The translations under genes and the position numbers were made by a program. A stretch of 64,000 nt of DNA from Spinacia oleracea (lineage: Eukaryota; Streptophyta; Magnoliopsida; Caryophyllales; Amaranthaceae): assembly GCF_020520425.1 (NCBI RefSeq), contig NC_079492.1:138946361-139010360 (forward strand). The letters are read 5' to 3'. Shown in pieces: positions 24,815 through 35,687 of the stretch (position 1 is the stretch's first letter; each line of letters opens with the position of its first letter). The notes beneath the pieces were generated by a model that worked only from the letters and a program-made list of their open reading frames with translations, did not search any database and was not told the origin of the DNA.

Positions 24815-24931
24815 TCGAGTGGCTTTAATCTTTAGTAATTCATAATCTAATCTTTACCCTATATTTCTTAGTCTAACTGATAATCTTTACTCGATCATAT
24901 TTCTTAGTCTCATTCAATTAAGTTGAGTAAA

Positions 24932-25242
24932 ATGAGGTCAACAACATTAATGGTGGTGAGAATCCTACTATTGATGTCATTAACAATTATGCCTTCATCA
25001 GCTCAACAACCTGCTCCTTGTTGGGCGAGCATTGCACCTTGCTTAGAAACTGCTAAAGTTGCAAATTATGCAGAGGCCGACGGTAGCGCAGTGCTGTCCA
25101 GCTATATCAAGCGCTAGGATCTTCGAGACGGCGTGCTTCTGTTCCGCCAAGGCTGATATACTTTCACAACATGCTCAAGTTTTCTTTGATAATGTTTTGG
25201 CATTTTGCGGAATTCCTGCTACTTTGGAAACAATATGTCCTG
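24932..25242 (+). pseudogene. Lipid-transfer-like gene, plus locus, exon A (signal peptide + eight-cysteine module), frameshifted
   Basis: The ATG at 24932 opens a signal peptide (MRSTTLMVVRILLLMSL, cleavage expected after SSA) and the first part of an eight-cysteine module (PCWASIAPCLETAK). The frame then breaks around 25078-25092, where one extra base compared with the intact copies leads to a stop at 25116-25118. The rest of the module (QCCPAISS, CFCSAKAD, FCGIPATLETICPG) continues in the next frame to a splice donor (CCTG, then GTATGT) at 25243. The length of 311 is one more than the intact minus-strand exon. Such proteins bind lipids in the cell wall or at the membrane. A sequencing error could also explain the single extra base. 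Confidence 0.7.
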
Positions 25243-26363
25243 GTATGTATATATCAACTACTCCGTACTCCGTATATGTTTACTTAATACTTCACGTACT
25301 ATATGTCTATATAACGAACAACACTTTCATGTGATTGATTTACTATAAGTTGTATTTTGTATGTTTTGATAATATTTTAAGACCATATCGAATTATCCAT
25401 GGCGGTGCCAGAAAATTTATAGTAAACATATATAAACATCTTTTTTGCAAAATATTAATGATATGGTAGTATTGGTATAAAAGATACATTAAAAATTTAG
25501 CAACACACAAAAATATTAATGAAATTCTATTAATTAAAATTGGGGTGTAATATATTACTAAAATTAAAGGAAAAAGTTGTTATATCCTCTAAAGAATTTT
25601 CATATATATTGTACAAGTGATTTGGTATATAGGAATGAATATAAAACAAACTATTGCTAATTATGAAATTTAAGTGGAAGGTATATGAACGTAAAAAACA
25701 TCAAAAAGGGGAAAGAACAAAAGAGAAATCCGTAGTAAATAGTTTGTCAAATAAAATGATATTTTGATTATAATTTACTACCTTTTAAGTTTCAAGTTTT
25801 TGTATTTATTACCTTATAAATTTATTTTATATTTACCACCTTTAATTTTATGAAATGTTTTAAATTCACCCCATTTTAACGATTTTAATCTAATTTTTGG
25901 TCCATGTAAACCCTATTTAACTAACTGCTTTACTTGAGAACCTATTGAAAAAGGGAGAAAATTAAAGAAATCTTCTTTAAATTTATTGGATTAGATTAGA
26001 TTAGACTAGACATGTATCATTCATATTATATATATGTGGGCTGCTCTATACAACTCTGCTCTAAATTTAATAGATCAGGTTAGACTTAGTTAGACACTAA
26101 CATGTAACATGTTCCTGTTATATATATTGTTATCTTGAAATGTAAAATCAATTAGTTATCACTATTCTACTACGTACGTACTTGGGCTTTAACTTTTTGG
26201 TGTACCCTGTGAAATACCTATCATAATTTTATTAACGTGTTAATTTTTTTTAAATAAAAAAACTTAATTAATGTATTTCTAGAAAAAAGGTTATTCCAAA
26301 TCAAAAATATAGAATCTTGTATCCTAAATTCCTAATGTTAAGAATTATGGGTTCATCGATCAG
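25243..26363 (+). other. Putative intron A-B of the plus lipid-transfer-like locus
   Basis: It starts GTATGT after exon A and ends ATCGATCAG before exon B. About 1.1 kb, AT-rich, no other gene recognised. No Pro-rich exon C equivalent was found in it, which favours one gene over two complete tandem genes. Confidence 0.5.
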
Positions 26364-26606
26364 CTCAACAAGCTGCTCCTTGCTGGGCGAACATTGCACC
26401 TTGCTTGGAAGCTGCTAAAGTTCAAAATTATGCAACGGCCGCAGTAGAGATGTGTTGTCCAGCTATATCAAACATTATGATCAACGACTCGTCGTGCTTC
26501 TGTCTCGCCAAGACTGATGTAGTTTCACAGCATGCTCAACCTATTTTTAATGACATTTTGACAACATGCAAAATCACTGGTACTACTTTGGACGCACTAT
26601 GCCCTG
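26364..26606 (+). CDS. Lipid-transfer-like gene, plus locus, exon B (second eight-cysteine module)
   Basis: Reading in phase 1 from the acceptor AG at 26362-26363, the exon gives AQQAAPCWANIAPCLEAAK, then MCCPAISN, SSCFCLAKTD, TTCKITG and LCPG. That is a complete eight-cysteine pattern (C-x6-C-x16-CC-x12-C-x-C-x21-C-x10-C). It ends at a GTATGT donor. Its 243 bases are exactly 81 codons, phase 1 at both ends. No in-frame ATG or signal peptide precedes it: the bases that align with exon A's signal peptide are out of frame by four inserted bases, so alone it would be dead. As an internal exon it is intact. The alternative is a signal-less pseudogene copy. Confidence 0.6.
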
Positions 26607-26634
26607 GTATGTACTCCGTATGTATTTAAACATA

Positions 26635-26894
26635 CTCCCTCCGTCCCATAATACTCGACCTGTTTTGACTTTTTGCACTATTCACATAATTCACTTTGAC
26701 TCTATTTTATTTATAGTATATGAAAAGAAATGTTAGTATATAATATATTGTTGGCTTCATCTTAATATATACTTTCAAAATATTAATATTTTTATAAGTT
26801 TTTATTATATGTAGTTAAAGAAAGTGGTGGTCAAAGTTGTGCATTGGCAAGCGTGTCCGGTCAAAACATGTCGAGTATTAAGGGACAGAGGGAG
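26635..26894. mobile_element. Stowaway-like MITE in the intron of the lipid-transfer-like gene
   Basis: Termini CTCCCTCCGTCCCATAATAC and GTATTAAGGGACAGAGGGAG, flanked by TA (26633-26634 and 26895-26896). It sits between exons B and C and leaves both splice sites intact. Confidence 0.9.
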
Positions 26895-26984
26895 TAGTAT
26901 AAAGAACAACAATTACACTTAGTTATGTCATTGATTTACTATATATATAAGTGTTCTCATCAAATTGGAAATTTGTTTTCGCAG

Positions 26985-27061
26985 ATACTCCTTCGTCACC
27001 CTCAAGCACAACTCCACCAACCCCCAACACAACTCCATCAACCCCAGGTACACCTCCATAA
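26985..27061 (+). CDS. Lipid-transfer-like gene, plus locus, exon C (short Pro/Thr tail)
   Basis: After the acceptor TTTTCGCAG the frame left by exon B continues as DTPSSPSSTTPPTPNTTPST and ends with TAA at 27059-27061. Pro/Ser/Thr tails of this kind are typical of GPI-anchored lipid-transfer-like proteins, where they carry O-linked sugars. No hydrophobic GPI signal follows before the stop, unlike the spare exon at the minus locus, so the product would be soluble. The tail is about 25 residues against about 93 at the minus locus. Confidence 0.55.
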
Positions 27062-27509
27062 ACTACGGGCGGCACACCAACAACGCAGCAATGGCATCTA
27101 CAACTTGATATTGTATATAATATAGTTGTGGACATAAATAAATGACATTGCAATTTCCTCATTCTCGTCATCAATCTACGTGTGGAATACTGGAATGTAT
27201 CCTTGTGGTGAAGTATATCTGTTTCCTTTGAGTTTGTTTGGCTTTGTAATAAATAGTGAAGCCACGTTCTTCGCTTCTATTTTTCAATAAAATTGTGTTG
27301 TTTTTTCTTATGTTTTTGTTTCGAAAGTGATAAAGGTCGTAATTTGTGTCAAAATAATGAAAATATTAATTTTGTAAAGGGATAGTAAAAATAAGTGAAG
27401 TTTAAACGAGAAATTTAAAAATAAATACACTAAGTACATTTGAAAATAACATAAAAAAAAGTTTGTAAAATGCAAGAAGTAAACTAAGAGAGTAAATAGA
27501 AGATGAATA
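27062..27509 (+). other. 3' untranslated region and spacer
   Basis: Contains possible polyadenylation signals (ATAAATAAATGAC at about 27134-27146 and CAATAAAATTG at about 27286-27296). No other gene seen. Confidence 0.45.
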
Positions 27510-30190
27510 AGTATCCTATCCAACGCCATATTTTCCTCAAAATTTTCTTAGGTCTTCCCCTACCCCTTGCAATCCTATGCCACCCTAGCTTCTAGCCTAG
27601 CTCCTAACTGGGGAATCACTTGATCTTGATCTTCTTACATGTTCAAACCATCTTAAACAATTTTCGATCATCTTAAACTCAATCGGTGCAACCCCTACTT
27701 TCTTCCTAATAATCTCATTCCTCAATCGATCCTTTCTTGTATGGCCACACATCCAACGTAGCATGCGCATCTCCGCCACATTCTTCTTATGCACGTGACA
27801 ATGTTTCACTGCCCAACATTCCTATCGTATAACAACGCCGGTCGAATTGCCATGCAGTAGAATTTTCCCTTCAATCTTTGGGACATGCCTGAATCACATA
27901 GAAACCCCGTGGAACTTTTCCACTTCAACCAACCTTCTTTGATTCTATGAACCACATCCTCATCCAATTCCCCATCCTTTTGGATAATAGATCCTAAATA
28001 GCGGAACATCTCAGAACCTTGGACAATTTTCCCATCTAAGGTAATCGCATATGTCTCCCCCGTCTTTCTATTTTGGACTCCACTAAACTTACACTACATA
28101 TATTCCGTCTTGTTTCTACTCAGCCTAAAACCACGAAACTCCAAAGTTTGTCTCCATAACTCCAACTTAGTTTCCACTCCTTCTTTGGTTTCATCAATCA
28201 ACACAATATCATCAGCAAAACATCATGAACCAAGGTATACCATCTTGAATTGACCTCGTCAATTCATCGATGACTATAGCAAAAAGAAAAGGGCTAAGTG
28301 CGAAACCTTGATGTACTCCAATCGTAATGGGGAATTCCCCGGACTTACCAACACTAGTTCGCAAACTCGTGCTAACTCCCTCATACATGTCCTTGATGAT
28401 ATCAATATACTTCCTTGGAATTCCTTTCCTACTTAATTCCCACCAAAGAATTTCTCTCGTTACCTTGTCGTACGCCTTTTTCAAGTCAATGAAAACCACA
28501 TGTAAATCCTTCTTCTTATCTCGATAATCCTCTATTAGTTGTCTTATAAGATGAATGGTCTCCATAGTCGATCTCCCAGACATAAATTCAAACTGGTTCT
28601 CCGAGATCATCACACTTCTCCTTAACCTTTGCTCAACAATTCTCTCCAAAAGTTTCATAGTATGACTCATTAGTTTAATTCCTCGATAGTTGGCACAATC
28701 TTGGACATCACCCTTGTTCTTGTACAGGGGGATGATAGTACTTTTCCTCCACTCCAATGTCATCCTATTACTTCCCCAAATCTTGTTGAAAAGAGTTGTT
28801 AACCATGCAACCCCTCTCTCTCCTAAGCATCTCCAGACTTCAATAGGTACGCCACCGGGCCCCACTTCTCTCTTGCGTCCCATCTTCTTCAATGCCACTT
28901 TGACTTCTCTCTTTTGAATTCTTCACATAAAGTCTATGTTAACCATATCTCGAGGGATAGTTGTATCTCCAATATCGCGCCCTTGATCCCCATTGAACAA
29001 GTTATCAAAGTAGAACCTCCATGTATTCTTTATTTCCTTATCTTCCACCAAAACTTTTTGATCAAAATCTTTCACACATTTAATCCTCCCAATGTCTCGC
29101 TTCTTTTTATCTCTCTTTCGAGCAAGTATATAGATGTCATTTTTCCCTTCTTTTGTATCCAATCTTGGGTAAAGATCCTGATTCACCTTTTCCCTACCCT
29201 CCCTTACGGCCTTCTTTTCTTCCCTTTTAGCCTCCTTATATTTCTCGTAGTTCTCATCACTTCTACATTTTCCCAACTCTTTATAGCATTTTCGTTTGCT
29301 CTTTATAGCTTGTTGCACATCTTCGTTCCACCAAGATGTGTCCTTACTTGGTGGCATGCATCCTTTAGATTATCCCAGTACCTCTTTCGCCACATCCTTT
29401 ATGGTGTGCTCCATTCTTGTTCATAATGAGTCTATATCTAAATTCATATCACGGCCCCAATTACCTTCATTCGCCAACTTTTCTACGAATTTTTGTTATT
29501 ACTCCCCTTAAAGTCTCCACCACTTGATCATAGTCATTAGTGGTCTTATCTTCCTCATATAACTTCTACCTCGAAAGTCAAGTACCACAAGTCTATGTTG
29601 GGTTGATGTACTCTCACCCGAGATCACCTTACAATTGGTGTAGCACTTTCTCATAACATTCCTTACTAACAAGAAGTCGAGCCGACTCGTATTACTTCCA
29701 CTCATATAGCTTAATAGGTGAGAGTGTCTTTACTCAAACCAAGTGTTCATTATACCCAAGTCATAAACCAATGAAAAATCCAAAATGGCATTTCCTGCTT
29801 CATTCCTATCCCCATAACCAAAACCACCATAAATGCTTTAAAATCCATCGCGACTCGAGCCTATATGTCCGTTGAGATCTCCACCAATGACCAGTTTCTC
29901 ACTTCTCACTTCTAGGGACTCGTTGCACCAATTCCTCCAAATCCTCCCAAAATTATTGTCTAGTTGAAGCATCTATTCCTACTTGTGGTGCATAAGCACT
30001 CACAATAGTTACAACTTCATCCCCTATCACAAGCTTAATACTCATAATTCGATCACTCTTTTGAGACACGTCCACTACATCATCAATATAATCACGTTCA
30101 ATAAGGATGTCAACCCCATTCCTACCCCTAGATTTCCCGAATACCGAGGCTTATAACCCCATTGAGCTATTTCTCTTGCCTTGTTTCCAA
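27510..30190 (-). mobile_element. 5'-truncated, decayed RTE-type LINE
   Basis: On the minus strand, pieces of one non-LTR retrotransposon protein appear in order from 30190 down to 27510. First come C-terminal endonuclease fragments (about 30180-29508). A linker segment follows (29357-28923). Then the reverse transcriptase (28898-28212, with FIDLKKAYDKV and GVHQGFALSPFL) and its C-terminal domain (28009-27597, with FRYLGSIIQKDG and MRMLRWMCGHTRKD). These motifs are characteristic of plant RTE elements. The frame is broken by stops and shifts, including one just before the active-site ADD triad near 28215. The endonuclease N-terminus is missing. No target duplication or poly-A tail was recognised. 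Confidence 0.85.
27597..30184 (-). pseudogene. RTE endonuclease/reverse transcriptase remnant
   Basis: The protein would nick the target DNA and copy the element's RNA into it. At least four frame changes or stops separate the segments (about 29705, 29500, 29357 and 28212), so no active enzyme can be made. The reverse transcriptase segment has its first catalytic Asp (FIDLKKAYD), but its second motif (ADD) lies in a shifted frame right after the stop near 28212. Confidence 0.8.
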
Positions 30191-30236
30191 CCCAATTGGC
30201 AACACACCAACTATGCCAGCAATGGCATCTACAACT
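30191..30236 (+). pseudogene. Relic of a lipid-transfer-like gene 3' end
   Basis: About 40 of 45 bases match 27064-27108, just after exon C of the plus locus (CACACCAACxxxGCAGCAATGGCATCTACAACTTGAT in outline). It abuts the 5' end of the LINE. It is probably what is left of a further gene copy. Confidence 0.5.
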
Positions 30237-32239
30237 TGATTGATTAAATTAAATGGAAAAGCTATGATGTTGCTTTGTAGAACTATAGAAATACTTACCT
30301 CTTAGATGATTGGTAAGGGGTCGTTGTTTGAAATTCTTATACAATGTACCCGAGTCAAGGCAAGGAAAGAAGGTTAATTTTTGTCAGTATGCTTTAAGCC
30401 CGGAGTTGATCGGGTTTGGTAGAGTTCTTTATGGCTCCTTTAGTGTTATAATTAAGATTTTGTCTTCTGATAAGGTGTTAAATTTGTGCTACATGTCAAT
30501 TATTATTACGAGTAGTTGTATATGTTCCCCAACTTTTTAGGATAGTTCTGTAAGGAAATTGTGCAGAATTTGCAAAACCTGACTTCTCTTGAGCTTGGGT
30601 GTTGTATGACCCATGTCTAAGTGAGATTCTAAGTATTTGAGACGGAAAAGTTCAATAAACATAATTAGAAGAAACGGAAGCCTAAAAATATTTATAGACT
30701 ATAAGGAAACAAGGTTTAAATAAGCTACCTTTCAATCTTAGCGCAGCTGGCAACTCAGAAGCTACCTTTCGAGTTGCAGCTTAGGTCTTGCTACTGACAT
30801 TTCAAACTTTGACCTTTTCCGGAACCAAACTCTTGCTGATGGGGCTTCAAGATATACGTTGCCAATTCTAAAAGATGAACACACTTGACTCCGTGTCTGA
30901 GTGAGAGTGAGTCAGGAAAAAAATCCGAAAATGAGCTCTAAATCTATGGAAGTAGCCAACAACTCCATCAATTCCTCTCCACCAAGCCAAAGGTAATCAA
31001 TTCATCGTCTAATTTCGACTTAATTTCATCACTGATTTGTTCTTAGTTCCTGCTAATTCAATTAATACAGCCAAAAGATACCAAACACACTAACTTAGAG
31101 CATATGGACAGCTCGGGGGTAGTTTTGTTAGGGGGTCCGGTAATCCATTTACTGCATACAGGGAAATCAGAGGTTAAGATAGCAAAGCTCTAGAGAGGTA
31201 AAAGGCTATGTCATACTTCAAACCAAAGCATAATAATGGTTAACAATTTAATGTTGCAGATGCTTTTTATATTATTTTTCATCGCAATAGCGAAGGATAA
31301 GCAAAATCATTCAACTGTTAAATAACAATTCCATGCCTAAAATCAATTTTTCCAATTCGTAACCCATATTTCACAATAAATTCATATGTTGTCCATATGC
31401 TTTTTAGTGTTATAATTAAGATTCTGTCTTCTGGTAAGGTGTTAAATTGTAATTGGCATATAGTGAGATGGATGACTTCTGAATTACAATGAGCAAAGTA
31501 ATATGATGGTTGATGGGCATGTATATGGTATAAACGTCATTTAGTATGATTCTACCGACGCTGATGATTGTAATTAATGATTAAAAGTAATCTGAAATTT
31601 GTTGATCAATTCAAGTCTAATCAAGAAGGATCTGTTAATGCAGACAATGCTACAGCTAAGCACAGGAGATTACCGCTAAAGTCCAACTAATGGCATGGTG
31701 TTTGAGGCAATGCAGATCCTCTTGAGCTTTATCGGGCTAACATAGGTTTCACAAACGCCGTGATCAAATTTCATCTACTATTAGCTTTAAAGATGTATTA
31801 TTTTCTATCCTGTATATTGGTTGGTTTTATGTCCTGTATGTGATGCTCTCTGCCATTAACTTTTCGGCAGTGTTGATCCATTTCTTTCTCTATCGTGTTG
31901 CTAATAAGACCTCACTGTCGCAAAATATAAACTTTACGATTGATTTTTAGTGCCTAATATTTGTAAAACTCCGCACGCATCGTGTGCATATAATACTAGT
32001 AGAGGCATACGTAAAGTAAGTGTGTTTAGGAAAAAAATAGATAGCGTACGTAATAATAGAGTAGAAGAATGTTATAGTAGTGGTACGTTTTATGCACCGT
32101 ATGTTCTACTTGTTAAAAAATTTAAACTTATTAATAAATACGTATCAAAAATTTATTTTAATAGGTAAATTGACTTATATTTATCCTCAACTTATATGTT
32201 CATTTATGAAGGTCAAATCTTGTAATTTTGTTAACATCA
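30237..32239. other. Unassigned stretch with a duplicated word and a weak exon candidate
   Basis: A 45-base word (TTTAGTGTTATAATTAAGAT...) occurs at 30441-30487 and again at about 31403-31450. A frame starting ATGAGCTCTAAATCTATGG at 30933 runs 62 bases to AAAG followed by a GTAATC donor, which looks like a small first exon, but no downstream exon is convincingly in phase. A probable Helitron 3' end lies at 31971-31999. No product is recognised. Confidence 0.3.
31971..31999 (+). mobile_element. Probable Helitron 3' terminus
   Basis: A small hairpin GCACGCATCGTGTGC (31973-31987) is followed ten bases later by CTAG and a T, the classic Helitron 3' end. The matching 5' end was not located. Confidence 0.4.
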
Positions 32240-34874
32240 TCTATATATTATACTAAAAGAGAGGAAATCAATGTAGTGATGACAAATGTCACTCATTGAT
32301 TGGCCTCTCTTTTAATATGATAATTAAAATAAAAACCACTGTATATTTTCATTTTTGGCCACGAAAGTTGACTAAATGTCTTAGCTATGAATCCCTATAA
32401 TCAATGAATACTTTTAAGATATTTGTTAACGCCAACATATCTTCCTTGACCTCCACATTATTTTCATTTTTACATTTTCACCTAAATAGATTCTTTTTAA
32501 TATAGAAAAAGTCATGCATCCTAAAACAAATAAGGAAAAAATAACATATTTAACCTTTTCATCAATCTTTTTATTCAAAAAAATATTCCGCATATGAAAA
32601 AAATCAGATATAACTAAGTAATATCTCAATTTTTTATATGCAACTCTTTGATTTTTACACTACCTATTATATTCACACACTTTACTTTCTCTGTTTTTTG
32701 TTGATTATTAATACTTTATGTGCACATAGTCATATAATATTTTGTTGGACCGTCTTAATAGATATTTACAAAATACTACAAAATATTATTAGCTAAAATT
32801 ACTTACTGGCAACCGTGAAAATAAGTGTTCTATCCTTAAAAAATATTTAGGGAGTCATAGTCTATAAAAATTTAATTACGTAGTAAAACTCTATTTAATT
32901 TCGTTCAACCTACTTTGTTTGAATTAATCTATATGAACTTATTTTATCTCAAGTTACTTCGCGTGAACTTATTTTATTCAAAATTGTCTTACTTTTGTGT
33001 GATACGTCAAAATAAGTTGAACTAAACATGATATATGATTGGGAAATTACATTTAACTTATTCATCAATTTATTTTATTCGAAATTATCAAATTAAATTG
33101 TAAGCGATCGATTGCAATATCATTATATATACTTTCGGGAAAAATTAATATACAAATGTGTATCACACCTTGATGATGATGAGGACTTGAATTTTAGATT
33201 GGATTGTTGATGAAGATAAAATAGATGATTGCCTAAAATGGATAATAAATAGAGATTTGGTGTTGGTGTGAGTGTCAAAGGATAACATGTACCGATCTTG
33301 GTGATATGGCGAGTTTGAATTTATGGTGATATGGAGAGTTTTGATTTATTGAATTTGAGAACACTCGCCTAATCCTAATAATATAGTCACTTTTAAATAC
33401 TTTTATCAGTATATATTATATCTAATAATACAAATAGTTTTAATAATAAATTTATGTAAATATATTTAAAAGTTAGCCGAGAGGCCAGTAAAGCAGATTA
33501 TCGATTGAATACAGAAATGTCAAATCGTCAATTGGTGCGGGTTGTTGGGAGACTTCCGCCATTGTGAATTTGTCCCAAGCGGGTGGGATTTACTAATGAC
33601 CAATTGTATGCATTGTCAATTTTATTTAAAATATGTGTCCTATATGAATTGCGAATATGTATAGCAAATATATATTTACCTTTGCATTAATATTCGAAGT
33701 AGTATTTATCAAGGTTAAGTAAAACATGTTTATTGAAAAATTAATATTTAATAAGTTTGTATCTTTTCTTTCTCGAATTTATAATTTCTACTTATCCTTT
33801 TATTTAATATTTACTTAATCTTTTAAATGAATTTTTTTTAAGAGTTATTTAATTTAATTTAATTTAATTAGTCTCTTTGTCTTTTATTATTTGATAGGTA
33901 ATATAATTGCCTTTATTTTACGTTATGATCTAATGAAAAATCTTTGCGCACAATTTCGGATAAAGGAAATCGATGTGGAGCTATGTTGCCCCTAGATTTG
34001 CCTTTCTTATACTTGAATTCTATAAAAATAAATTCCCAACATCTCCCATCATACATATTTTTCTATTAAATTATAATGTATAAGCTTACAATAACTTATC
34101 ACATAAACTTCGTGAAAAGACTATTGCAACAATTAAATTCGGAGGAGAGAGTATATATTATAATATTTTTTTTATTTACTCAATTATTCGAATAAGACCC
34201 TGGAATTGTAGAAGACTCTATAGTATAATTTTTAAATTCAAAACTCTCTTATCAAAGAAAACAATGTTGAGTCCAGGGGTGAGTTTGAGGCGAGTGTGGA
34301 TACGCGTGTGGGTAATAGAACGGGGATGAGTTTTATTTTTTACCCGTTCAGAAGGAGATTGGGAGGGGTGAGTACATTTCCTATCGTGGGTGACGGGGAT
34401 AGGGATGAGAAGTTTAGAGGAGTACGAGTGTGGAGACCTCGACCAGCCCCAAATTCATGACTAGCTGAATAATGTAAATAGTGGACTAGGTGTTAAGTGA
34501 GCAGGTAATGATGTAAATATAAAATGACTATCGAAGTGAAGGGTGGACGAGGATAACACTGTGATTGACACATGTGATGAATGAAGATGAAAATAAGTTT
34601 TTTTTATGTACTCTTATTTGTTTTTCTTTTTAAAATTAGACACCGAATGAGGCAATAACAAATTTATGCATCATTAAAATTAGGAGAATATCTATAAGGT
34701 ATATGTGTCTAAACTATAGTGTAACCAGACAACCAAATTGTGAATAGAGTTTAAAATTCAAAACTCTCTTACCAAAAAATAATATCGAGTCCAACCGTCT
34801 AGGGCTAGGTTTGACATATGTGATGAGTGGAGATGAAAATATTTGTAAACCGTGCGATACGGGTCCTATACTAG
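32240..34874 (+). mobile_element. Probable non-autonomous Helitron
   Basis: The left end, TCTATATATTATACTAAAAG preceded by A, fits the 5' consensus of plant Helitrons. The right end, a short hairpin around ACCGTGCGATACGGGT then CTATACTAG followed by T (34849-34875), fits the 3' consensus. Insertion between A and T leaves no target duplication. The interior has no Rep/helicase frame. A word starting AAATTCAAAACTCTCTTA is repeated at about 34235 and 34755. Rests on termini only. Confidence 0.45.
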
Positions 34875-35064
34875 TAATGTCCCTAAAAATCCAAAACTAG
34901 TGGCCCAAAACCAAATTTTATTAACAAGAGCATACAACACACTTTTATTAAATTATATTCAAAAAAAAAAAAAAAAAAGCAAAGGAGCCATCACTTAGCA
35001 CCCATTATTACAAAGCAAAAAAAATAACGAAGAGAACATCTGCGCCTTCTTCTCCAGAGCTCCA
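34875..35064. other. 3' flank of the minus-strand lipid-transfer-like gene
   Basis: A-rich (A tract at about 34962-34978). Possible 3' untranslated sequence of the minus gene; nothing else seen. Confidence 0.4.
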
Positions 35065-35153
35065 CTACAACGATACAGTTATTTTTATGATCATGAACAT
35101 GTCTGAAATTGATTTGGTTGAGACCGTTTGGGCAGCACCATTGACAGAAGTAC
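35065..35153 (-). other. Spare 3' exon D of the minus lipid-transfer-like locus (GPI-type tail)
   Basis: After a TTTTACAG acceptor, the phase-1 frame reads GTSVNGAAQTVSTKS and then SISDMFMIIKITVSL before TAG at 35065-35067. A small-residue site (NGAA) followed by a spacer and a hydrophobic end is what a GPI-attachment signal looks like. Exon C ends in its own stop, so D is not reached if C is included. B spliced straight to D would be in frame (both phase 1). Whether D is used is unknown. Confidence 0.4.
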
Positions 35154-35280
35154 CTGTAAAACAATATTTGTAATGTTTAAGTGTTTAACCTAAGAAGGTA
35201 GATCGCACATATAGTAAAGAAACTGGCATATATAAACTGAACTCAAAATTTATAGTGTCAATAATCAAAGAAAAGAATTA

Positions 35281-35561
35281 CTAGTTTCCCGTTTCTGCAT
35301 CTGGGATTGATGGACTTGGGCTCGGGGTTGGTGAAGGAATATCTGCATCATCTGGGATTGATGAACTTGGGCTCGGGGTTGGCGAAGGAGTATCTGCATC
35401 ATCTGGGGTTGATGGAGATTCGCTCGGGGTTGGCGAAGGAGTATCTGCAACATCTGGGGTTGGCGAAGGAGTATCTGCAACATCTGGGGTTGGCGAAGGA
35501 GCATCTGCATCATCTGGGGTTGATGGAGATTCTCTAGGGGTTGACGAAGGAGTACCTGCAT
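35281..35561 (-). CDS. Lipid-transfer-like gene, minus locus, exon C (Pro/Ser/Thr repeat domain)
   Basis: In the phase left by exon B, the exon encodes about 93 residues built from repeats of D-x-P-S-P-T-P with SPSTPDDA or SESPSTP linkers, ending TAG at 35281-35283. Six or so DAP/DTP/DIP-S-P-T-P units are visible, with unit lengths of 27-54 bases. Such domains are expected to be hydroxylated and O-glycosylated in the cell wall, as in arabinogalactan-like and GPI-anchored lipid-transfer proteins. The acceptor is taken as CAACCCCAG before ATGCAGG. An open plus-strand frame over the same repeats is a shadow. Confidence 0.6.
35285..35560. repeat. Tandem coding repeats in exon C
   Basis: On the plus strand the unit is GGGGTTGGCGAAGGAGTATCTGCA, with variable spacers TCATCTGG and TTGATGGAGATTC. 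The three central copies (about 35420-35510) are nearly identical, indicating recent slippage or unequal exchange. Confidence 0.8.
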
Positions 35562-35687
35562 CTGGGGTTGATAAAAATACTTAATGTGAAGTACTCCACT
35601 TTGTAGCGTATGTTTTATTCTTAAAAACGTCTCAATCTCACTATGGAACTCATAAAAGTGTTGTTCTTAATTGAATAATATACATAC

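Noticed and set aside
28914..29426. 170-codon plus-strand frame
   Set aside because: Antisense to the RTE LINE coding region, which is recognisable on the minus strand.
35307..35537. Plus-strand frame with repeated AKEYLHHLGL
   Set aside because: Antisense of the exon C coding repeats, kept open by repeat periodicity.
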